Shown here one piece after another: positions 1-10,036 of a stretch of 64,000 bases of DNA. The stretch lies in contig SEBU01000001.1 in NCBI GenBank assembly GCA_004173475.1, positions 1 to 64,000 of the forward strand. The letters are read 5' to 3'. Both the position numbers and the translations under genes were made by a program. This DNA is from Gammaproteobacteria bacterium (GTDB lineage Bacteria > Pseudomonadota > Gammaproteobacteria > Pseudomonadales > Cellvibrionaceae). The first letter of the stretch is position 1, and the number at the start of each line of letters is the position of its first letter. The notes beneath the pieces are model-generated. The model saw only the letters and a list, made by a program, of their open reading frames with translations. It was not told the origin of the DNA and searched no databases.

Positions 1-55
1 AATAAAATCCTGTATATTGCAGCGCTATTTTTAACCCCAGCTTATAGAGAGCGCC

Positions 56-2152
56 ATGACTGACTTATCCCTTTACAGAAACATTGGTATCTTCGCCCAC
101 GTAGATGCCGGCAAAACCACTACTACCGAGCGTATCCTTAAGCTGACCGGTAAAATTCATAAAATCGGTGAGGTTCACGAAGGTGAATCCACTACCGACT
201 TCATGGTGCAGGAAGCTGAGCGTGGTATTACCATTCAATCAGCAGCGGTAACCTGTTTCTGGAAAGGTAATCGCTTCAACGTAATTGATACCCCCGGACA
301 CGTTGACTTCACCGTAGAAGTTTACCGTTCGTTGAAAGTATTGGACGGCGGTATCGGCGTATTCTGTGGTTCTGGCGGTGTAGAGCCTCAGTCAGAAACC
401 AACTGGCGCTACGCGAACGACTCTAAAGTTGCTCGTTTGATTTTCGTAAACAAACTTGACCGCATTGGTGCAGATTTCTTGCGCGTTACCGATCAAGTTA
501 AGAAAGTATTGGGCGCCAAGCCACTGCTTATGACTTTGCCAATTGGTCGCGAAGACACCTTCAAAGGTGTGGTTGATCTGTTGAGCAAAAAAGCTTACAT
601 CTGGGACGAAACTGGTCTGCCAGAAAACTACACCGTTACCGACGTGCCAGCTGACATGGTTGATGACGTTGACATGTATCGCGATCAATTGATTGAAAAT
701 GCAGTTGAAGTAGATGACGACTTACTTATGTCTTATATGGAAGGTGAAGAAATTTCCGTAGAAGATATCAAGCGTTGTATCCGCAAAGGCACTCGTGACC
801 TCGTGTTCTTCCCAACTTTCTGTGGCTCTGCCTTCAAAAACAAAGGTATGCAACTTTTGTTGGACGCAGTAGTTGACTACTTGCCAAGCCCAACTGAAGT
901 TAACCCACAGCCTTTGACTGACGAAGAAGGTAACGAGACTGGTAAGTTCGCCATAGTTTCTGCTGACGAGCCATTCCGCGCGTTGGCGTTCAAAATTATG
1001 GATGACCGTTTCGGTGCCCTCACCTTCTGCCGTATTTACTCAGGCGTATTGAATAAAGGTGACACCATTCTTAACTCTTTCACCGGCAAATCCGAGCGTA
1101 TCGGCCGCATGGTGGAGATGAATGCTAACGATCGTACCGATTTAACTACCGCTCAAGCGGGTGATATCGTTGCTTTGGTTGGTTTGAAGAACGTGCAAAC
1201 CGGTCACACACTTTGCGATCCAAAATTCCCATGTACGCTTGAACCAATGGTATTCCCGGAGCCAGTAATTTCTATCTCCGTAACACCAAAAGACAAGAGC
1301 ATGATCGAAAAAATGGCGACTGCCATTGGTAAGCTGGTGTCAGAAGACCCAACGTTCCGCGTTGAAACTGATCCGGACTCAGGTGAAACCATCCTTCGCG
1401 GTATGGGTGAATTGCACCTGGATATTAAAGTAGACATCATGAAGCGTACTTATGGTGTTGAGCTGAACGTAGGTCAACCACAGGTTGCTTACCGTGAAAC
1501 TATTACTCGTAACATCGAAGACAGTTACACCCACAAGAAGCAATCGGGTGGTTCTGGTCAATACGGTAAGATTGATTACACCATCAAACCAGGCGAGCCA
1601 AACTCTGGCTTCGTGTTCAAAACCTCTGTTGTTGGCGGTAGCGTTCCGAAAGAATTCTACCCAGCGATTGAAAAAGGTTTTGCATCTATGATGTCAACCG
1701 GTCCATTGGCTGGCTTCCCGGTGTTGGACGTGGAAATTGATTTGATCGACGGTGCATTCCACGCCGTGGACTCGTCAGCAATCGCGTTCGAAATCGCTGC
1801 AAAAGGCGCTTTCCGTCAATCTATGCCAAAAGCTGGCCCACAATTGCTTGAGCCAATCATGAAAGTTGACGTGTACAGCCCTGAAGATCACGTTGGTGAT
1901 GTTATTGGTGACTTGAACCGTCGTCGTGGCCAACTTTCTGGTCAGGAAGCAAACGTGACTGGTGTGCGTATTAAAGCTGACGTTCCTCTGTCTGAAATGT
2001 TTGGTTACATCAGCACGCTGCGTACTATGACTTCTGGTCGCGGTCAGTTCTCCATGGAGTTCTCGCATTACGCTCCGTGCCCATCGAACGTAGCTGAAGC
2101 TGTAATCGCTAAAGAGAAAGAAAAGAAAGCTGCCGCTGCTGCCGCTAAATAA
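56..2152 (+). CDS. fusA: Elongation factor G, type 2 (EF-G2)
   Basis: This is a 698-residue translational GTPase that moves tRNA and mRNA through the ribosome in the cytoplasm. The GTPase motifs are intact: P-loop AHVDAGKT at residues 14-21, RGITIQSA near 57-64, DTPGH at 78-82 and NKLD at 132-135. The later EF-G domains follow at full length. The wording throughout ([13 protein letters not shown] at the start, a short alanine-rich tail at the end) matches the second EF-G class of Vibrio, Shewanella and Pseudomonas rather than the copy in the str operon. No rpsL, rpsG or tuf gene is adjacent, which fits a stand-alone paralogue. A GAGAG-type ribosome site precedes the ATG, and a strong terminator follows. 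Confidence 0.96.
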   Translation: MTDLSLYRNIGIFAHVDAGKTTTTERILKLTGKIHKIGEVHEGESTTDFMVQEAERGITIQSAAVTCFWKGNRFNVIDTPGHVDFTVEVYRSLKVLDGGIGVFCGSGGVEPQSETNWRYANDSKVARLIFVNKLDRIGADFLRVTDQVKKVLGAKPLLMTLPIGREDTFKGVVDLLSKKAYIWDETGLPENYTVTDVPADMVDDVDMYRDQLIENAVEVDDDLLMSYMEGEEISVEDIKRCIRKGTRDLVFFPTFCGSAFKNKGMQLLLDAVVDYLPSPTEVNPQPLTDEEGNETGKFAIVSADEPFRALAFKIMDDRFGALTFCRIYSGVLNKGDTILNSFTGKSERIGRMVEMNANDRTDLTTAQAGDIVALVGLKNVQTGHTLCDPKFPCTLEPMVFPEPVISISVTPKDKSMIEKMATAIGKLVSEDPTFRVETDPDSGETILRGMGELHLDIKVDIMKRTYGVELNVGQPQVAYRETITRNIEDSYTHKKQSGGSGQYGKIDYTIKPGEPNSGFVFKTSVVGGSVPKEFYPAIEKGFASMMSTGPLAGFPVLDVEIDLIDGAFHAVDSSAIAFEIAAKGAFRQSMPKAGPQLLEPIMKVDVYSPEDHVGDVIGDLNRRRGQLSGQEANVTGVRIKADVPLSEMFGYISTLRTMTSGRGQFSMEFSHYAPCPSNVAEAVIAKEKEKKAAAAAAK

Positions 2153-2512
2153 TTTCTCGTTAGTATAAGAGAGCCCCGCTTGTGAAAACTGGCGGGGCTT
2201 TTTTTATTATTAAAATCGGTCGAATGATTTGATAAAAACGAAAAACTTGATGCGGATTATATGAGTAATGCCCGCTCCGGCGCATTGATTGCCCTATTCA
2301 ACCCTGGCAAGATTTTATAATCACTTTTAAATGCTTAGATCGTCACAATTTAAATTTTAATAATTGATTGGCTTTCGCAACTCACGTACTGTTCGTCCCC
2401 GTAGAGGCACGCTCTCTACAGAACTCAAAAAAATAATAGTGCGATTTTCCCCGGTATTAGCAATTGTTTTGGTCAATCCGTCCTTATTTCATAACCAAGA
2501 CGGAGATTAATT
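2153..2512. other. Intergenic region, fusA to pectate lyase
   Basis: These 360 bp hold the fusA terminator and presumably the promoter of the pectate lyase. I see a 6-bp inverted repeat (GTAGAG 2401-2406, CTCTAC 2414-2419) and the ribosome site GGAG, 7 nt before the lyase ATG. I do not see a confident -10/-35 pair, a CRP-type site or a coding sequence. Confidence 0.5.
2172..2205 (+). terminator. Rho-independent terminator after fusA
   Basis: A perfect 8-bp stem (AGCCCCGC at 2172-2179 with GCGGGGCT at 2192-2199) and a 12-nt loop are followed by a run of T, 20 bp after the fusA stop codon. Confidence 0.9.
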
Positions 2513-4369
2513 ATGTTTGCCAAACAAACATCTAACAGACTCAAGAACGAAATATTGTTTTCCCTAAAAACACTCACCGCCACTATGGCGCTGCTCACTG
2601 CTGGCAGTACGCTTGCAGCATCAACGGGTGGGTTCTCTACCACCGATGGCGGCAATGTATCTGGCGCAAAATCTTTTAGTGCGTCAACTTATCAGGAAAT
2701 TAATTCCATTATCGCCAATGCTTTCCTTGATTCAAATGGAAGTAAAGTTTCTGGTGGAGCCTATCCGGTAGTTATTACCTATACCGGCAATGAGGATTCC
2801 CTGATTAATCAAATCATCAAAGATTCCACCGTGGATTCATCAGGCAAGTGCTCCAATCCACACTGGGACGATGCTTTCCGCGAAGTGCAAATCAAGGAAT
2901 TTACCAAGGGCATTACTATTATCGGTGCTAATGGTTCATCCGCTAACTTCGGTATCACCATTATCAAAAGTGGTAACGTCGTAGTTCGTAATATGAAAAT
3001 CGGCGCGCTCGGCGGCGCCAGTAACGACGCTGACATGTTGCGAGTTGATACCAGTTCTAACGTGTGGCTCGATCACAACGAATTATTTGCAGTGAATAAT
3101 GAATGTGCCGGCTCGCCCGATGGTGACTTAACGTTTGAAAGCGCGATCGACATCAAGAAAGACTCACACAACATTACCGTGTCGTACAACTACATCCATG
3201 ACAGCAAAAAAGTAGGGCTGGATGGTTCAAGCAGCTCTGACATCGCGGGCGGTCGTGAGATTACTTTCCACCACAATATTTATAAAAACGTAAACGCTCG
3301 CTTACCGCTTCAACGCGGTGGTTGGACGCATATGTATAACAATCTCTACGACGGCATTACCGGTTCAGGTATCAACGTGCGTCAAGCAGGATATGCGTTG
3401 ATTGAAAAAAACTGGTTTCAAAATTCAGTTAACCCAATCACCTGTCGTTACGACAGCAGCAACTGCGGATTCTGGGATTTGCGTAATAACAATGTTACAA
3501 GCCCTGGCGATTTCGCAACTTACAATATTACCTGGACTAGCGGCGGCACTATAGACGCTACCAACTGGACCACAACGGCGCCCTTCCCTATTTCAATTCC
3601 CTACAGCTACTCGGCAGTCACGCCACAATGCGTAAAGGATAAGCTCGGGCAAGTGGCGGGTGTAGGGAAGAATGAGGCTCAACTAACATCTTCAACTTGC
3701 AGCGGGACGTCGTCCAGCTCGGTTGCAAGCTCAATTAAAAGTTCAGTGGCAAGTTCGGTGGCCAGCTCGGTTAGAAGTTCGGTAGCTAGCTCAGTAAAAA
3801 GCTCCGTATCCAGCTCAGTTGCCAGTTCCAAAGCTAGTTCAATTGCCAGCAGTGTTTCAAGCAGCGTCCCCACGGGGCAACAGTGCAACTGGTATGGCTC
3901 CCTCTTTCCACTTTGCGTAACAACCACCAATGGTTGGGGCTGGGAAGATAATAAAAGCTGTATCTCCGTTTCCACCTGCGCTGGTCAACCGGCGCCGTGG
4001 GGGATAGTCGGAGGCTCAGCAAGCTCCACCAGCAGCAGTGCTGTTAATAGCAGTGCCACAAGCTCCAAACCTGCAAGTTCAGTCGCCTCAAGCAAGCCAG
4101 CATCATCAAGCTCTAAAGCTGCGTTCAGCTCGAGTGCGAGCGCGGGTCCAGTGTTAAGTGGGACAGGCGATTATCCAAGTGGATTTTCTAAGTGCGCTGA
4201 TCTTGGCGAGACTTGCTCGGTTACGTCCGGCGACGGATGGGTTGCGTTTGGTCGAAAAGGCCAATGGGTAACCAAGCGAGTGTCTGTTCCAGGGACTATC
4301 GGGTGTACCGTATCGGCTTTCGGATCCGACCCACAAGGCAATCCTAATAAGTGTTCCTATAAACGTTAA
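2513..4369 (+). CDS. Secreted pectate lyase, PL1 family, with CBM10
   Basis: This 618-residue modular exoenzyme should cleave polygalacturonate by beta-elimination outside the cell. Order: a Sec signal peptide with a long N-region, cleaved near the TLA-AS at about residue 35; a PL1 parallel beta-helix at roughly 40-390; a serine-rich linker at about 395-456; a CBM10 cellulose-binding module at about 457-502 (CNWYG at 458, GWGWEDN at 474-480); a second serine linker; and a C-terminal cysteine-containing module at about 550-618. PL1 hallmarks are WLDHN at 185-189 and RLPLQR at 263-268, which supplies the catalytic arginine region. A cellulose-binding module on a pectinase is known from Cellvibrio and is thought to hold the enzyme on plant cell wall. 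I cannot assign the last module to a family. It is a single-gene unit with its own terminator. Confidence 0.93.
   Translation: MFAKQTSNRLKNEILFSLKTLTATMALLTAGSTLAASTGGFSTTDGGNVSGAKSFSASTYQEINSIIANAFLDSNGSKVSGGAYPVVITYTGNEDSLINQIIKDSTVDSSGKCSNPHWDDAFREVQIKEFTKGITIIGANGSSANFGITIIKSGNVVVRNMKIGALGGASNDADMLRVDTSSNVWLDHNELFAVNNECAGSPDGDLTFESAIDIKKDSHNITVSYNYIHDSKKVGLDGSSSSDIAGGREITFHHNIYKNVNARLPLQRGGWTHMYNNLYDGITGSGINVRQAGYALIEKNWFQNSVNPITCRYDSSNCGFWDLRNNNVTSPGDFATYNITWTSGGTIDATNWTTTAPFPISIPYSYSAVTPQCVKDKLGQVAGVGKNEAQLTSSTCSGTSSSSVASSIKSSVASSVASSVRSSVASSVKSSVSSSVASSKASSIASSVSSSVPTGQQCNWYGSLFPLCVTTTNGWGWEDNKSCISVSTCAGQPAPWGIVGGSASSTSSSAVNSSATSSKPASSVASSKPASSSSKAAFSSSASAGPVLSGTGDYPSGFSKCADLGETCSVTSGDGWVAFGRKGQWVTKRVSVPGTIGCTVSAFGSDPQGNPNKCSYKR
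3713..3868 (+). repeat. 12-nt-periodic serine-linker repeat in the pectate lyase
   Basis: The coding DNA repeats a degenerate 12-nt unit encoding Ser-Ser-Val-X (X is Ala, Lys or Arg) about a dozen times. The codons vary (AGC, AGT, TCA, TCG, TCC), so the protein repeat is better kept than the DNA repeat. It forms the flexible linker between the catalytic domain and CBM10. Confidence 0.8.
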
Positions 4370-4391
4370 TCCCTTCATAAACCCTTCGGAT

Positions 4392-4418
4392 AAAGCGGCG
4401 CGAGCCGCTTTATCTTTT
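4392..4418 (+). terminator. Terminator after the pectate lyase
   Basis: An 8-bp stem AAAGCGGC (4392-4399) and GCCGCTTT (4404-4411) with a GCGA tetraloop is followed by ATCTTTT. It lies 22 bp past the stop codon. Confidence 0.85.
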
Positions 4419-4587
4419 ACACAACTACCAGTTTTAGCAAACTCTGAATTTTGAACTTTAAAGACTCGCTTATCCGGTATTTCGCAATGAATTTTTAATC
4501 TGCATTGGGACCAGTGTAAAATGCTCATCGCTGCGTTTGAAAAGAATCGCAGGCTAATAAATTTATTTCACTCTCACCAGAGCCATA

Positions 4588-5208
4588 ATGAGCAACCGTC
4601 TTCCGATTTTGTATAGTTTCCGCCGCTGCCCTTACGCTATGCGCGCACGTATGGCGATTAAAACTGCAGGGATTTCTGTAGAACAAATAGAAGTTTCGCT
4701 AAAACATAAACCACGGGATTTATTAGAGTGCTCTCCAAAAGGCACAGTACCTGTGCTGGTAACACTGGACGGCGAAGTGATTGAACAAAGCCGCGATATT
4801 ATGTCGTGGGCATTGCAAAAATCAGATCCTGGCAATTGGTTACTTAAAGAAAATGATTTGAAACAGCAAGCGATGACGCAGCTCGTCGACAAATGCGATT
4901 TTGAATTCAAACCTTTTTTAGATCGCTACAAATATTTCGATCGTTATCCCGAAGAATCACAGGAAGAATATCGCTCCAGGGCTGAAAACTTTTTGACGGA
5001 GTTGAATACTGCCTTATCAAAACATGCATTTTTAATCGACGATAATATGCGTTTTGCCGATGCAGCGATTTTCCCCTTTATACGTCAATTCGCCGCTGTA
5101 GATATGGAGTGGTTCAAACAGAGCTCTTATACCCATGTACAGCGCTGGCTAGAGGTTTGCGTCGGCACTGAAACGTTCCTAAAAATTATGGAAAAGCAGC
5201 GAGAGTAA
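4588..5208 (+). CDS. Glutathione S-transferase family protein
   Basis: A 206-residue soluble protein with a thioredoxin-fold N-terminal GST domain (about residues 6-80) and a helical C-terminal domain. The start LYSFRRCPYAMRARMA carries the glutaredoxin-like CPYA at residues 14-17, seen in the omega/YfcF-like GST classes that use cysteine rather than tyrosine or serine. KGTVPVL and the downstream 'IEQSRDIM' fit the cis-proline turn and glutathione gamma-glutamyl site of the fold. The substrate is unknown. The gene appears to be the first of a pair: the sulfotransferase-like frame begins only 5 nt after its stop codon. Confidence 0.88.
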   Translation: MSNRLPILYSFRRCPYAMRARMAIKTAGISVEQIEVSLKHKPRDLLECSPKGTVPVLVTLDGEVIEQSRDIMSWALQKSDPGNWLLKENDLKQQAMTQLVDKCDFEFKPFLDRYKYFDRYPEESQEEYRSRAENFLTELNTALSKHAFLIDDNMRFADAAIFPFIRQFAAVDMEWFKQSSYTHVQRWLEVCVGTETFLKIMEKQRE

Positions 5209-5213
5209 AATAA

Positions 5214-5846
5214 ATTTCTAACATCAACAAAATTTTTATTATAGGGCTACCGAGAACCGGGACCACTAGCGTGAGTGCTGCGCTATTAAATCATGGTTTC
5301 AAAGTGGCTCACACTGCCTTCACGAAACGCGCATTTGAATTAGCGGATGTAATCTCGGACGCTCCCTGTTTCTGCGACTATAAAGAGTTAGACAAATTAT
5401 TCCCCCATTCAAAGTTTGTGTATCTCGAAAGATCCCTTGATGATTGGGTTCCCTCTATACAAATGCTGATAAAAAAAATGTCAGCCGAATTAGAACCCGA
5501 TGGTTATTTGCACCCAGTGCTTAAACGTGCGTTCAATACCACATTCAAATTATCAGTGAACAATAACCTGCAAAGCGCACATTTCCGCGAGTGTTATTTA
5601 ACGCATCAATACTCAATCGATAAATATTTCGTAGGGAGGAATGATCTGTTGAAAATTAATATTAGCGAACAAGGCAGCCTGCAAAAATTACTCGGCTTTT
5701 TAGCCATTCCAAACAACGCGGCCGGCTCATTCCCGCATCTGAATATTGGCAAACAGGTAGACAACTGGAAGCAGGTAAAACACTCGAACAAAATAAACTC
5801 CCTCGCTGCAGGCAAAGATCATCGAAAATTTTTTGATTATCAATAA
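5214..5846 (+). CDS. Sulfotransferase family protein, probable ATT start
   Basis: This frame encodes a P-loop sulfotransferase that would transfer sulfate from PAPS to an unknown acceptor. The first standard start, GTG at 5271, would cut off the PAPS-binding loop. Reading upstream in the same frame gives KIFIIGLPRTGTTS, a textbook 5'-phosphosulfate loop at residues 6-19, and the frame is open back to a stop at 5211. The only sensible start that keeps the loop is ATT at 5214, 8 nt after GAGAG (5201-5205). The body has FVYLERSLDDWVPSI, matching the 3'-phosphate-binding strand and helix. The predicted length is about 210 residues. The alternatives are a mutated ATG in a decaying gene, or a base error. 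The family call is firm and the start is inferred. Confidence 0.72.
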   Translation: MSNINKIFIIGLPRTGTTSVSAALLNHGFKVAHTAFTKRAFELADVISDAPCFCDYKELDKLFPHSKFVYLERSLDDWVPSIQMLIKKMSAELEPDGYLHPVLKRAFNTTFKLSVNNNLQSAHFRECYLTHQYSIDKYFVGRNDLLKINISEQGSLQKLLGFLAIPNNAAGSFPHLNIGKQVDNWKQVKHSNKINSLAAGKDHRKFFDYQ

Positions 5847-6002
5847 GCTCCTTTTGAGTGCACATTGTCGCTAAGCATCCTTGAGATACATTGCGAAAAA
5901 TATCAAAAAGGCGGCGCGCTGAAACCTTGCGTGTGCCAGCGAACCCTGAAACTCGTCTGAATATGTATAATTAGTTCCAAATTAATATTGAGGACTCAGG
6001 TT

Positions 6003-6887
6003 ATGGACTGGAAAGGTGGCAGACGCAGTAATAATGTAGAGGATCTTAGAGGAGCGCCACTGGCAGCAGGTGCCGGAGGTCTCGCGATCTTGTTTAGATT
6101 CCTTCCATTCCTACTGAGTACGAGAATCGGAAGAATTATTTTATTGGTGGGAGTCTTGGGTTTTGCCGCAGCGCATTTTCTTGGCATCGATGTCATGCGG
6201 GTTATAGGCGGCCAACCTACTCAACAATCGGCACAACCACTCACCGCACAGGAGCAGGAACTTACGGATTTTGTATCCGTCGTTTTGGGAAGCACTGAAG
6301 ACGTATGGGCAACCCAATTTCAAAAAGCCGGATCTAACTACGAAGCGCCGGTGTTAAGTATATTTTCCGACCGAGTGGCCTCCGCATGCGGCCTGGGTCA
6401 ATCAGCAACCGGACCTTTTTACTGCCCTGCCGATAAAAAACTTTATATCGATTTAAGTTTCTATCAAGAAATGAAAAATAGATTGGGCGCACCTGGAGAT
6501 TTTGCGCAAGCTTATGTGATCGCTCATGAAGTAGGCCATCATGTACAAAATTTGTTGGGAGTTGCCGATAAAGTGAGGCAGGCACAACAGGGTAAATCGC
6601 AAGCTGAAGTCAACGCGCTTTCCGTAAAGCTTGAACTCCAAGCGGATTGTTTCGCAGGCATGTGGGGACATTTTGCTGATAGTGAGCGCGGTATGCTTGA
6701 AGCAGGTGATATCGATGAAGCCTTGAATGCAGCGGCTGCTATAGGCGACGATCGTCTACAAAAACAATCAACCGGCACCGTTCGCCCCGAAAGTTTTACG
6801 CACGGCTCATCCAAACAGCGCGCAGAATGGTTTAACCGCGGCTTCCAAAGCGGCTCAATAAACGACTGCAACACATTTAAAAACTAG
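6003..6887 (+). CDS. ypfJ: Neutral zinc metallopeptidase, YpfJ family
   Basis: A 294-residue membrane-anchored putative zinc peptidase. The N-terminus MDWKGGRRSNNVEDLRG is the family signature. A transmembrane segment follows at about 40-65, then the metallopeptidase domain with AHEVGHHVQN (HEVGH at 175-179) and a downstream LELQADCFAGMW segment expected to give the third zinc ligand. The function in the family is not established. I chose ATG 6003 because GAGGA at 5990-5994 sits 8 nt upstream; a TTG at 5988 would add five residues and overlap that ribosome site. Confidence 0.92.
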   Translation: MDWKGGRRSNNVEDLRGAPLAAGAGGLAILFRFLPFLLSTRIGRIILLVGVLGFAAAHFLGIDVMRVIGGQPTQQSAQPLTAQEQELTDFVSVVLGSTEDVWATQFQKAGSNYEAPVLSIFSDRVASACGLGQSATGPFYCPADKKLYIDLSFYQEMKNRLGAPGDFAQAYVIAHEVGHHVQNLLGVADKVRQAQQGKSQAEVNALSVKLELQADCFAGMWGHFADSERGMLEAGDIDEALNAAAAIGDDRLQKQSTGTVRPESFTHGSSKQRAEWFNRGFQSGSINDCNTFKN

Positions 6888-6911
6888 CAATTAAAACTTC
6901 CACAAACACAT

Positions 6912-6957
6912 GACGCATAAATCTTCACAAAAATGAATAGTGATTGATTTATGCGTC
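6912..6957. repeat. 12-bp perfect inverted repeat between two peptidase genes
   Basis: GACGCATAAATC (6912-6923) pairs exactly with GATTTATGCGTC (6946-6957) across 22 nt. No T-run follows on either strand, so it may be a weak terminator, a transcript-stabilising hairpin or a protein-binding site. Confidence 0.6.
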
Positions 6958-7065
6958 GCAACATCAGAAACTCTTCCCACTTAGGTTTTTCATTTCACCG
7001 CGGGTAATTTTTCCAGAATTGCTTCGAGCATATATTTATCACCCGCACTTTACGGGAGTAATAAC

Positions 7066-9114
7066 TTGAAAAAAGTCTTTACCAGTACCAGCTTGCTGCT
7101 AATGTTAACTGCTTGTGCACCGAGCGCGAAAACACCTCAAACCGTTGCCGCTAATCCACAGCTTCTTTCCGGCATAGACACACAATGGATTGATACTAGT
7201 GTACGGATTCAGGACGATGCCAACCTTCACGTGAATGGCAACTGGATTAAGAAGAATGAAATACCCGCTGATAAATCTGCGTGGGGAGCATTCTACGAAC
7301 TGCGCGACGCCACTTTGCCGCAATTGAAAGGAATTATTGAGAACGCAGGCTCAAGCGCAGAAACAAATTCAGATGCACAAAAAATTTCCGATCTTTACGC
7401 CAGCTTTATGGACGAAACCAGTATCAATGCACTTGGTGTCAGTCCTATCGCCAGCCAACTGGAAAGTATTAACGCGCTAAAAAGCAAACAACAAATTCCT
7501 ACAGTGATCGCACAATTCAATCGTGTGGGCGCAACAGCACCTTATGAACCTGCGGTACATCAAGATGCTAAAGATTCAACAAAATATATTGTGGATATAG
7601 GGCAAAGCGGTTTGGGGTTACCGGATCGCGATTATTATTTAAAAGATGACGATGTAAAATTAAAAGATATACGCGTTAAATATCAAGCGCATATCACAAA
7701 AATGCTCGGCATGATTGGGGACACTAACGCAGCAGCGAACGCAAAAAATATTCTCTCGTTAGAAACGGCTATCGCAAAAGCACAATGGACTAAAGTTGAA
7801 AATCGTGATCCGGTAAAAACCTACAATCGCGTAGAACTGAGTGAGTTAAACAAACTAACACCTGGGTACGACTGGAACCAGTACCTCACTGAAAGCGATA
7901 TAAAAGGCAAGGTGGACTACTTGGTTGTCAGTCAGCCCTCCTATTTAAAAGGTTTTAACGCGCTGTTGAAATCACAACCTTTGTCAGTTTGGAAAGCTTA
8001 TTTTCGCTGGCATCTACTTAACAACTACGCATCCTATTTATCCAAAAACTTTAGCGATGAAAGTTTTGCATTTTATGGTACAGCACTACGCGGAATCCCC
8101 GAGCCGGAGCCACGTTGGAAGCGCGCAGTTCGATTAGAAGAAGGTGCGCTTGGCGAGCTTTTGGGTAAACTTTATGTCGCAAAGTATTTTCCACCGCAGC
8201 ATAAGGCACGCATGGAAAAATTGGTGGGCAATTTACTAATCGCCTATCGAACCAGTATAGACACTCTTGACTGGATGAGTCCGGAAACCAAAAAAGAAGC
8301 GCAGGCAAAGCTGGCAACTTTTAATCCAAAAATCGGCTATCCGAATAAATGGATTGATTACACAACTTTGGTTATTTCAAAAAATGACTTAATCGGAAAT
8401 ATTAATCGCGCTAGTCAATTTGAATACAACCGCAACTTAAACAAATTAGGTAAACCTATTGACCGTGATGAGTGGGGAATGACACCGCAAACGGTGAACG
8501 CCTATTACAACCCGGAATTAAATGAAATCGTATTTCCGGCAGCGATTATGCAACCACCCTTCTTCAACATTAATGCGGATGATGCCGTAAATTATGGTGC
8601 AATTGGCGCAGTCATCGGCCACGAAATCAGCCACGGTTTTGATGACCAAGGCTCGCAATACGACGGCCATGGAAACTTGCGCGATTGGTGGACGAAAGAA
8701 GATCACGAAAAGTTTTCAGCCAAGACTCAACAATTAGTTAAACAATATAGCGCCTATATCCCCGTGCCTGGCTACCCTGTCAATGGGGAATTAACCTTGG
8801 GTGAAAATATTGCGGACAACTCTGGTTTAGCCATAGCTTACAAAGCTTACTTAATTTCGTTGAATGGAAAACCTGCTCCGATTATCGAAGGTTATACCGG
8901 CGAGCAACGTTTCTACGTGGGATTTTCCCAGGTCTGGCGCAGCAAATTTCGCGAAGAGGAAGCTATTTCGCGCATCAAAGCTGACCCTCACTCACCTCCA
9001 CAATTCCGTGTCATTGGAACGCTTAAAAACCAGCCGGGTTTTTATAAAGCATTTGATCTAAAAGAATCAGATAAAATGTACCTTGCCCCTGGCGAGCGCG
9101 TGATTATTTGGTAA
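7066..9114 (+). CDS. M13 family zinc metallopeptidase, lipoprotein (neprilysin/PepO-like)
   Basis: A 682-residue endopeptidase that probably works on oligopeptides in the periplasm or at the outer membrane. It starts with TTG, 7 nt after GGGAG (7054-7058). The signal peptide ends in the lipobox LTAC (Cys17), so the mature protein should be lipid-anchored. The zinc site is complete: HEISH at 519-523 and ENIAD beginning at Glu580. The substrate-binding NAYYNP motif and the C-terminal region (CAPGERVIIW-like, here LAPGERVIIW) are as in M13 peptidases. The length is normal for the family. It has its own strong terminator. Confidence 0.95.
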   Translation: MKKVFTSTSLLLMLTACAPSAKTPQTVAANPQLLSGIDTQWIDTSVRIQDDANLHVNGNWIKKNEIPADKSAWGAFYELRDATLPQLKGIIENAGSSAETNSDAQKISDLYASFMDETSINALGVSPIASQLESINALKSKQQIPTVIAQFNRVGATAPYEPAVHQDAKDSTKYIVDIGQSGLGLPDRDYYLKDDDVKLKDIRVKYQAHITKMLGMIGDTNAAANAKNILSLETAIAKAQWTKVENRDPVKTYNRVELSELNKLTPGYDWNQYLTESDIKGKVDYLVVSQPSYLKGFNALLKSQPLSVWKAYFRWHLLNNYASYLSKNFSDESFAFYGTALRGIPEPEPRWKRAVRLEEGALGELLGKLYVAKYFPPQHKARMEKLVGNLLIAYRTSIDTLDWMSPETKKEAQAKLATFNPKIGYPNKWIDYTTLVISKNDLIGNINRASQFEYNRNLNKLGKPIDRDEWGMTPQTVNAYYNPELNEIVFPAAIMQPPFFNINADDAVNYGAIGAVIGHEISHGFDDQGSQYDGHGNLRDWWTKEDHEKFSAKTQQLVKQYSAYIPVPGYPVNGELTLGENIADNSGLAIAYKAYLISLNGKPAPIIEGYTGEQRFYVGFSQVWRSKFREEEAISRIKADPHSPPQFRVIGTLKNQPGFYKAFDLKESDKMYLAPGERVIIW

Positions 9115-9123
9115 ATCTTCTTC

Positions 9124-9157
9124 AACCCAAGGCGCAAATAAATGCGCCTTGGGTTTA
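9124..9157 (+). terminator. Terminator after the M13 peptidase
   Basis: A perfect 13-bp stem (9124-9136 with 9143-9155) and a 6-nt AATAAA loop lie 10 bp past the stop. The T-tract is short, so it may work in both directions. Confidence 0.8.
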
Positions 9158-9291
9158 TTTATGGGTTATTTGGAAACATAGCCACATCCTTCCATATTGT
9201 TACAATTTAATTGTTGAAACTTAAACTTGCCCAACGAAAAATTTGGCATGGTAATTTTTCACATATTATTTAAACCAATGCCAACTTAATT

Positions 9292-9987
9292 ATGAATACA
9301 TTTATATTTGAAGCGCAATCTACGAGTTGGTTTAAAACTGACTTGCCGACTTACCACTGCCGATTCGATAAAAGCCTTTATAAAGATGAGCTCTTTGCTC
9401 AGTTAGGAATTTATTTTCCTGAATCTTTGATAAACGCAGTTGCTAAACGTCGAGCCGAATTTTTAGCCGGGCGTTACTGTGCAGCAGAAGCATTGCGTCA
9501 GTTGAACATTCATAATTTTATTATCAAAACAGGGGCAAACAGAAATCCTTTATGGCCAGAAACTGTTAAAGGCTCAATAAGTCATTGTGATAATTATGCT
9601 ATAGCGATTGCTAGCGATAAGTCAGATCTTATTGGGGTTGGAATCGATATCGAAAGCCAAATAACAGAAGAAACATTTGAAAAAATCCAATCCCAAGTCC
9701 TTTCAGTTTCAGAAATTGAGTTGATATCAAACATTGATCTCAAAAAAACAATTTCGTTTGCAGTCGCTTTTTCATTGAAAGAAAGCTTTTTCAAAGCTTC
9801 ATACCCTACGATTCAAAAATACTTTGATTTTAGTGCCGTAACGATTACCGACATTGATTCTGTAGGAAACACAGTTTCTTTTAAGGTGAACGAAACTTTG
9901 CATGAAAGTTTCAAAAAAGGTATGTTGTTACAAGGCGAATTTCACTTACTACCGGAAGAAAAGGTAGTTACCTTGGTTAAGATTTAA
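9292..9987 (+). CDS. 4'-phosphopantetheinyl transferase, Sfp/EntD type
   Basis: A 231-residue enzyme that transfers phosphopantetheine from CoA to a serine on carrier proteins. The motifs are in order: NRNPLWP and GSISHC (substrate contact), GVGIDIE with the magnesium ligands Asp119 and Glu121, and FSLKESFFKA, the KExxxK helix. This is the Sfp/PcpS class used for siderophore, polyketide and fatty-acid carrier proteins. No nonribosomal peptide or polyketide genes lie nearby, so it is probably the general-purpose enzyme of the cell. An AT-rich 135-bp region upstream presumably holds its promoter. Confidence 0.9.
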   Translation: MNTFIFEAQSTSWFKTDLPTYHCRFDKSLYKDELFAQLGIYFPESLINAVAKRRAEFLAGRYCAAEALRQLNIHNFIIKTGANRNPLWPETVKGSISHCDNYAIAIASDKSDLIGVGIDIESQITEETFEKIQSQVLSVSEIELISNIDLKKTISFAVAFSLKESFFKASYPTIQKYFDFSAVTITDIDSVGNTVSFKVNETLHESFKKGMLLQGEFHLLPEEKVVTLVKI

Positions 9988-10036
9988 GAATTCGCACATC
10001 TTGAAAATGTTTTAACGCCTAGCTCGAAGCAAGATT

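Noticed and set aside
3713-3868. Possible CRISPR array in the repeated stretch of the pectate lyase
   Set aside because: The units are 12 nt, degenerate and in coding frame; there are no spacers of constant length.
3679-3975. Minus-strand frame rich in Ala-Thr-Glu-Leu repeats opposite the pectate lyase linker
   Set aside because: It is the antisense reading of the serine linker and has no independent support.
5271-5846. GTG 5271 as the true sulfotransferase start
   Set aside because: It would remove the PAPS-binding loop and leaves no ribosome site directly upstream.
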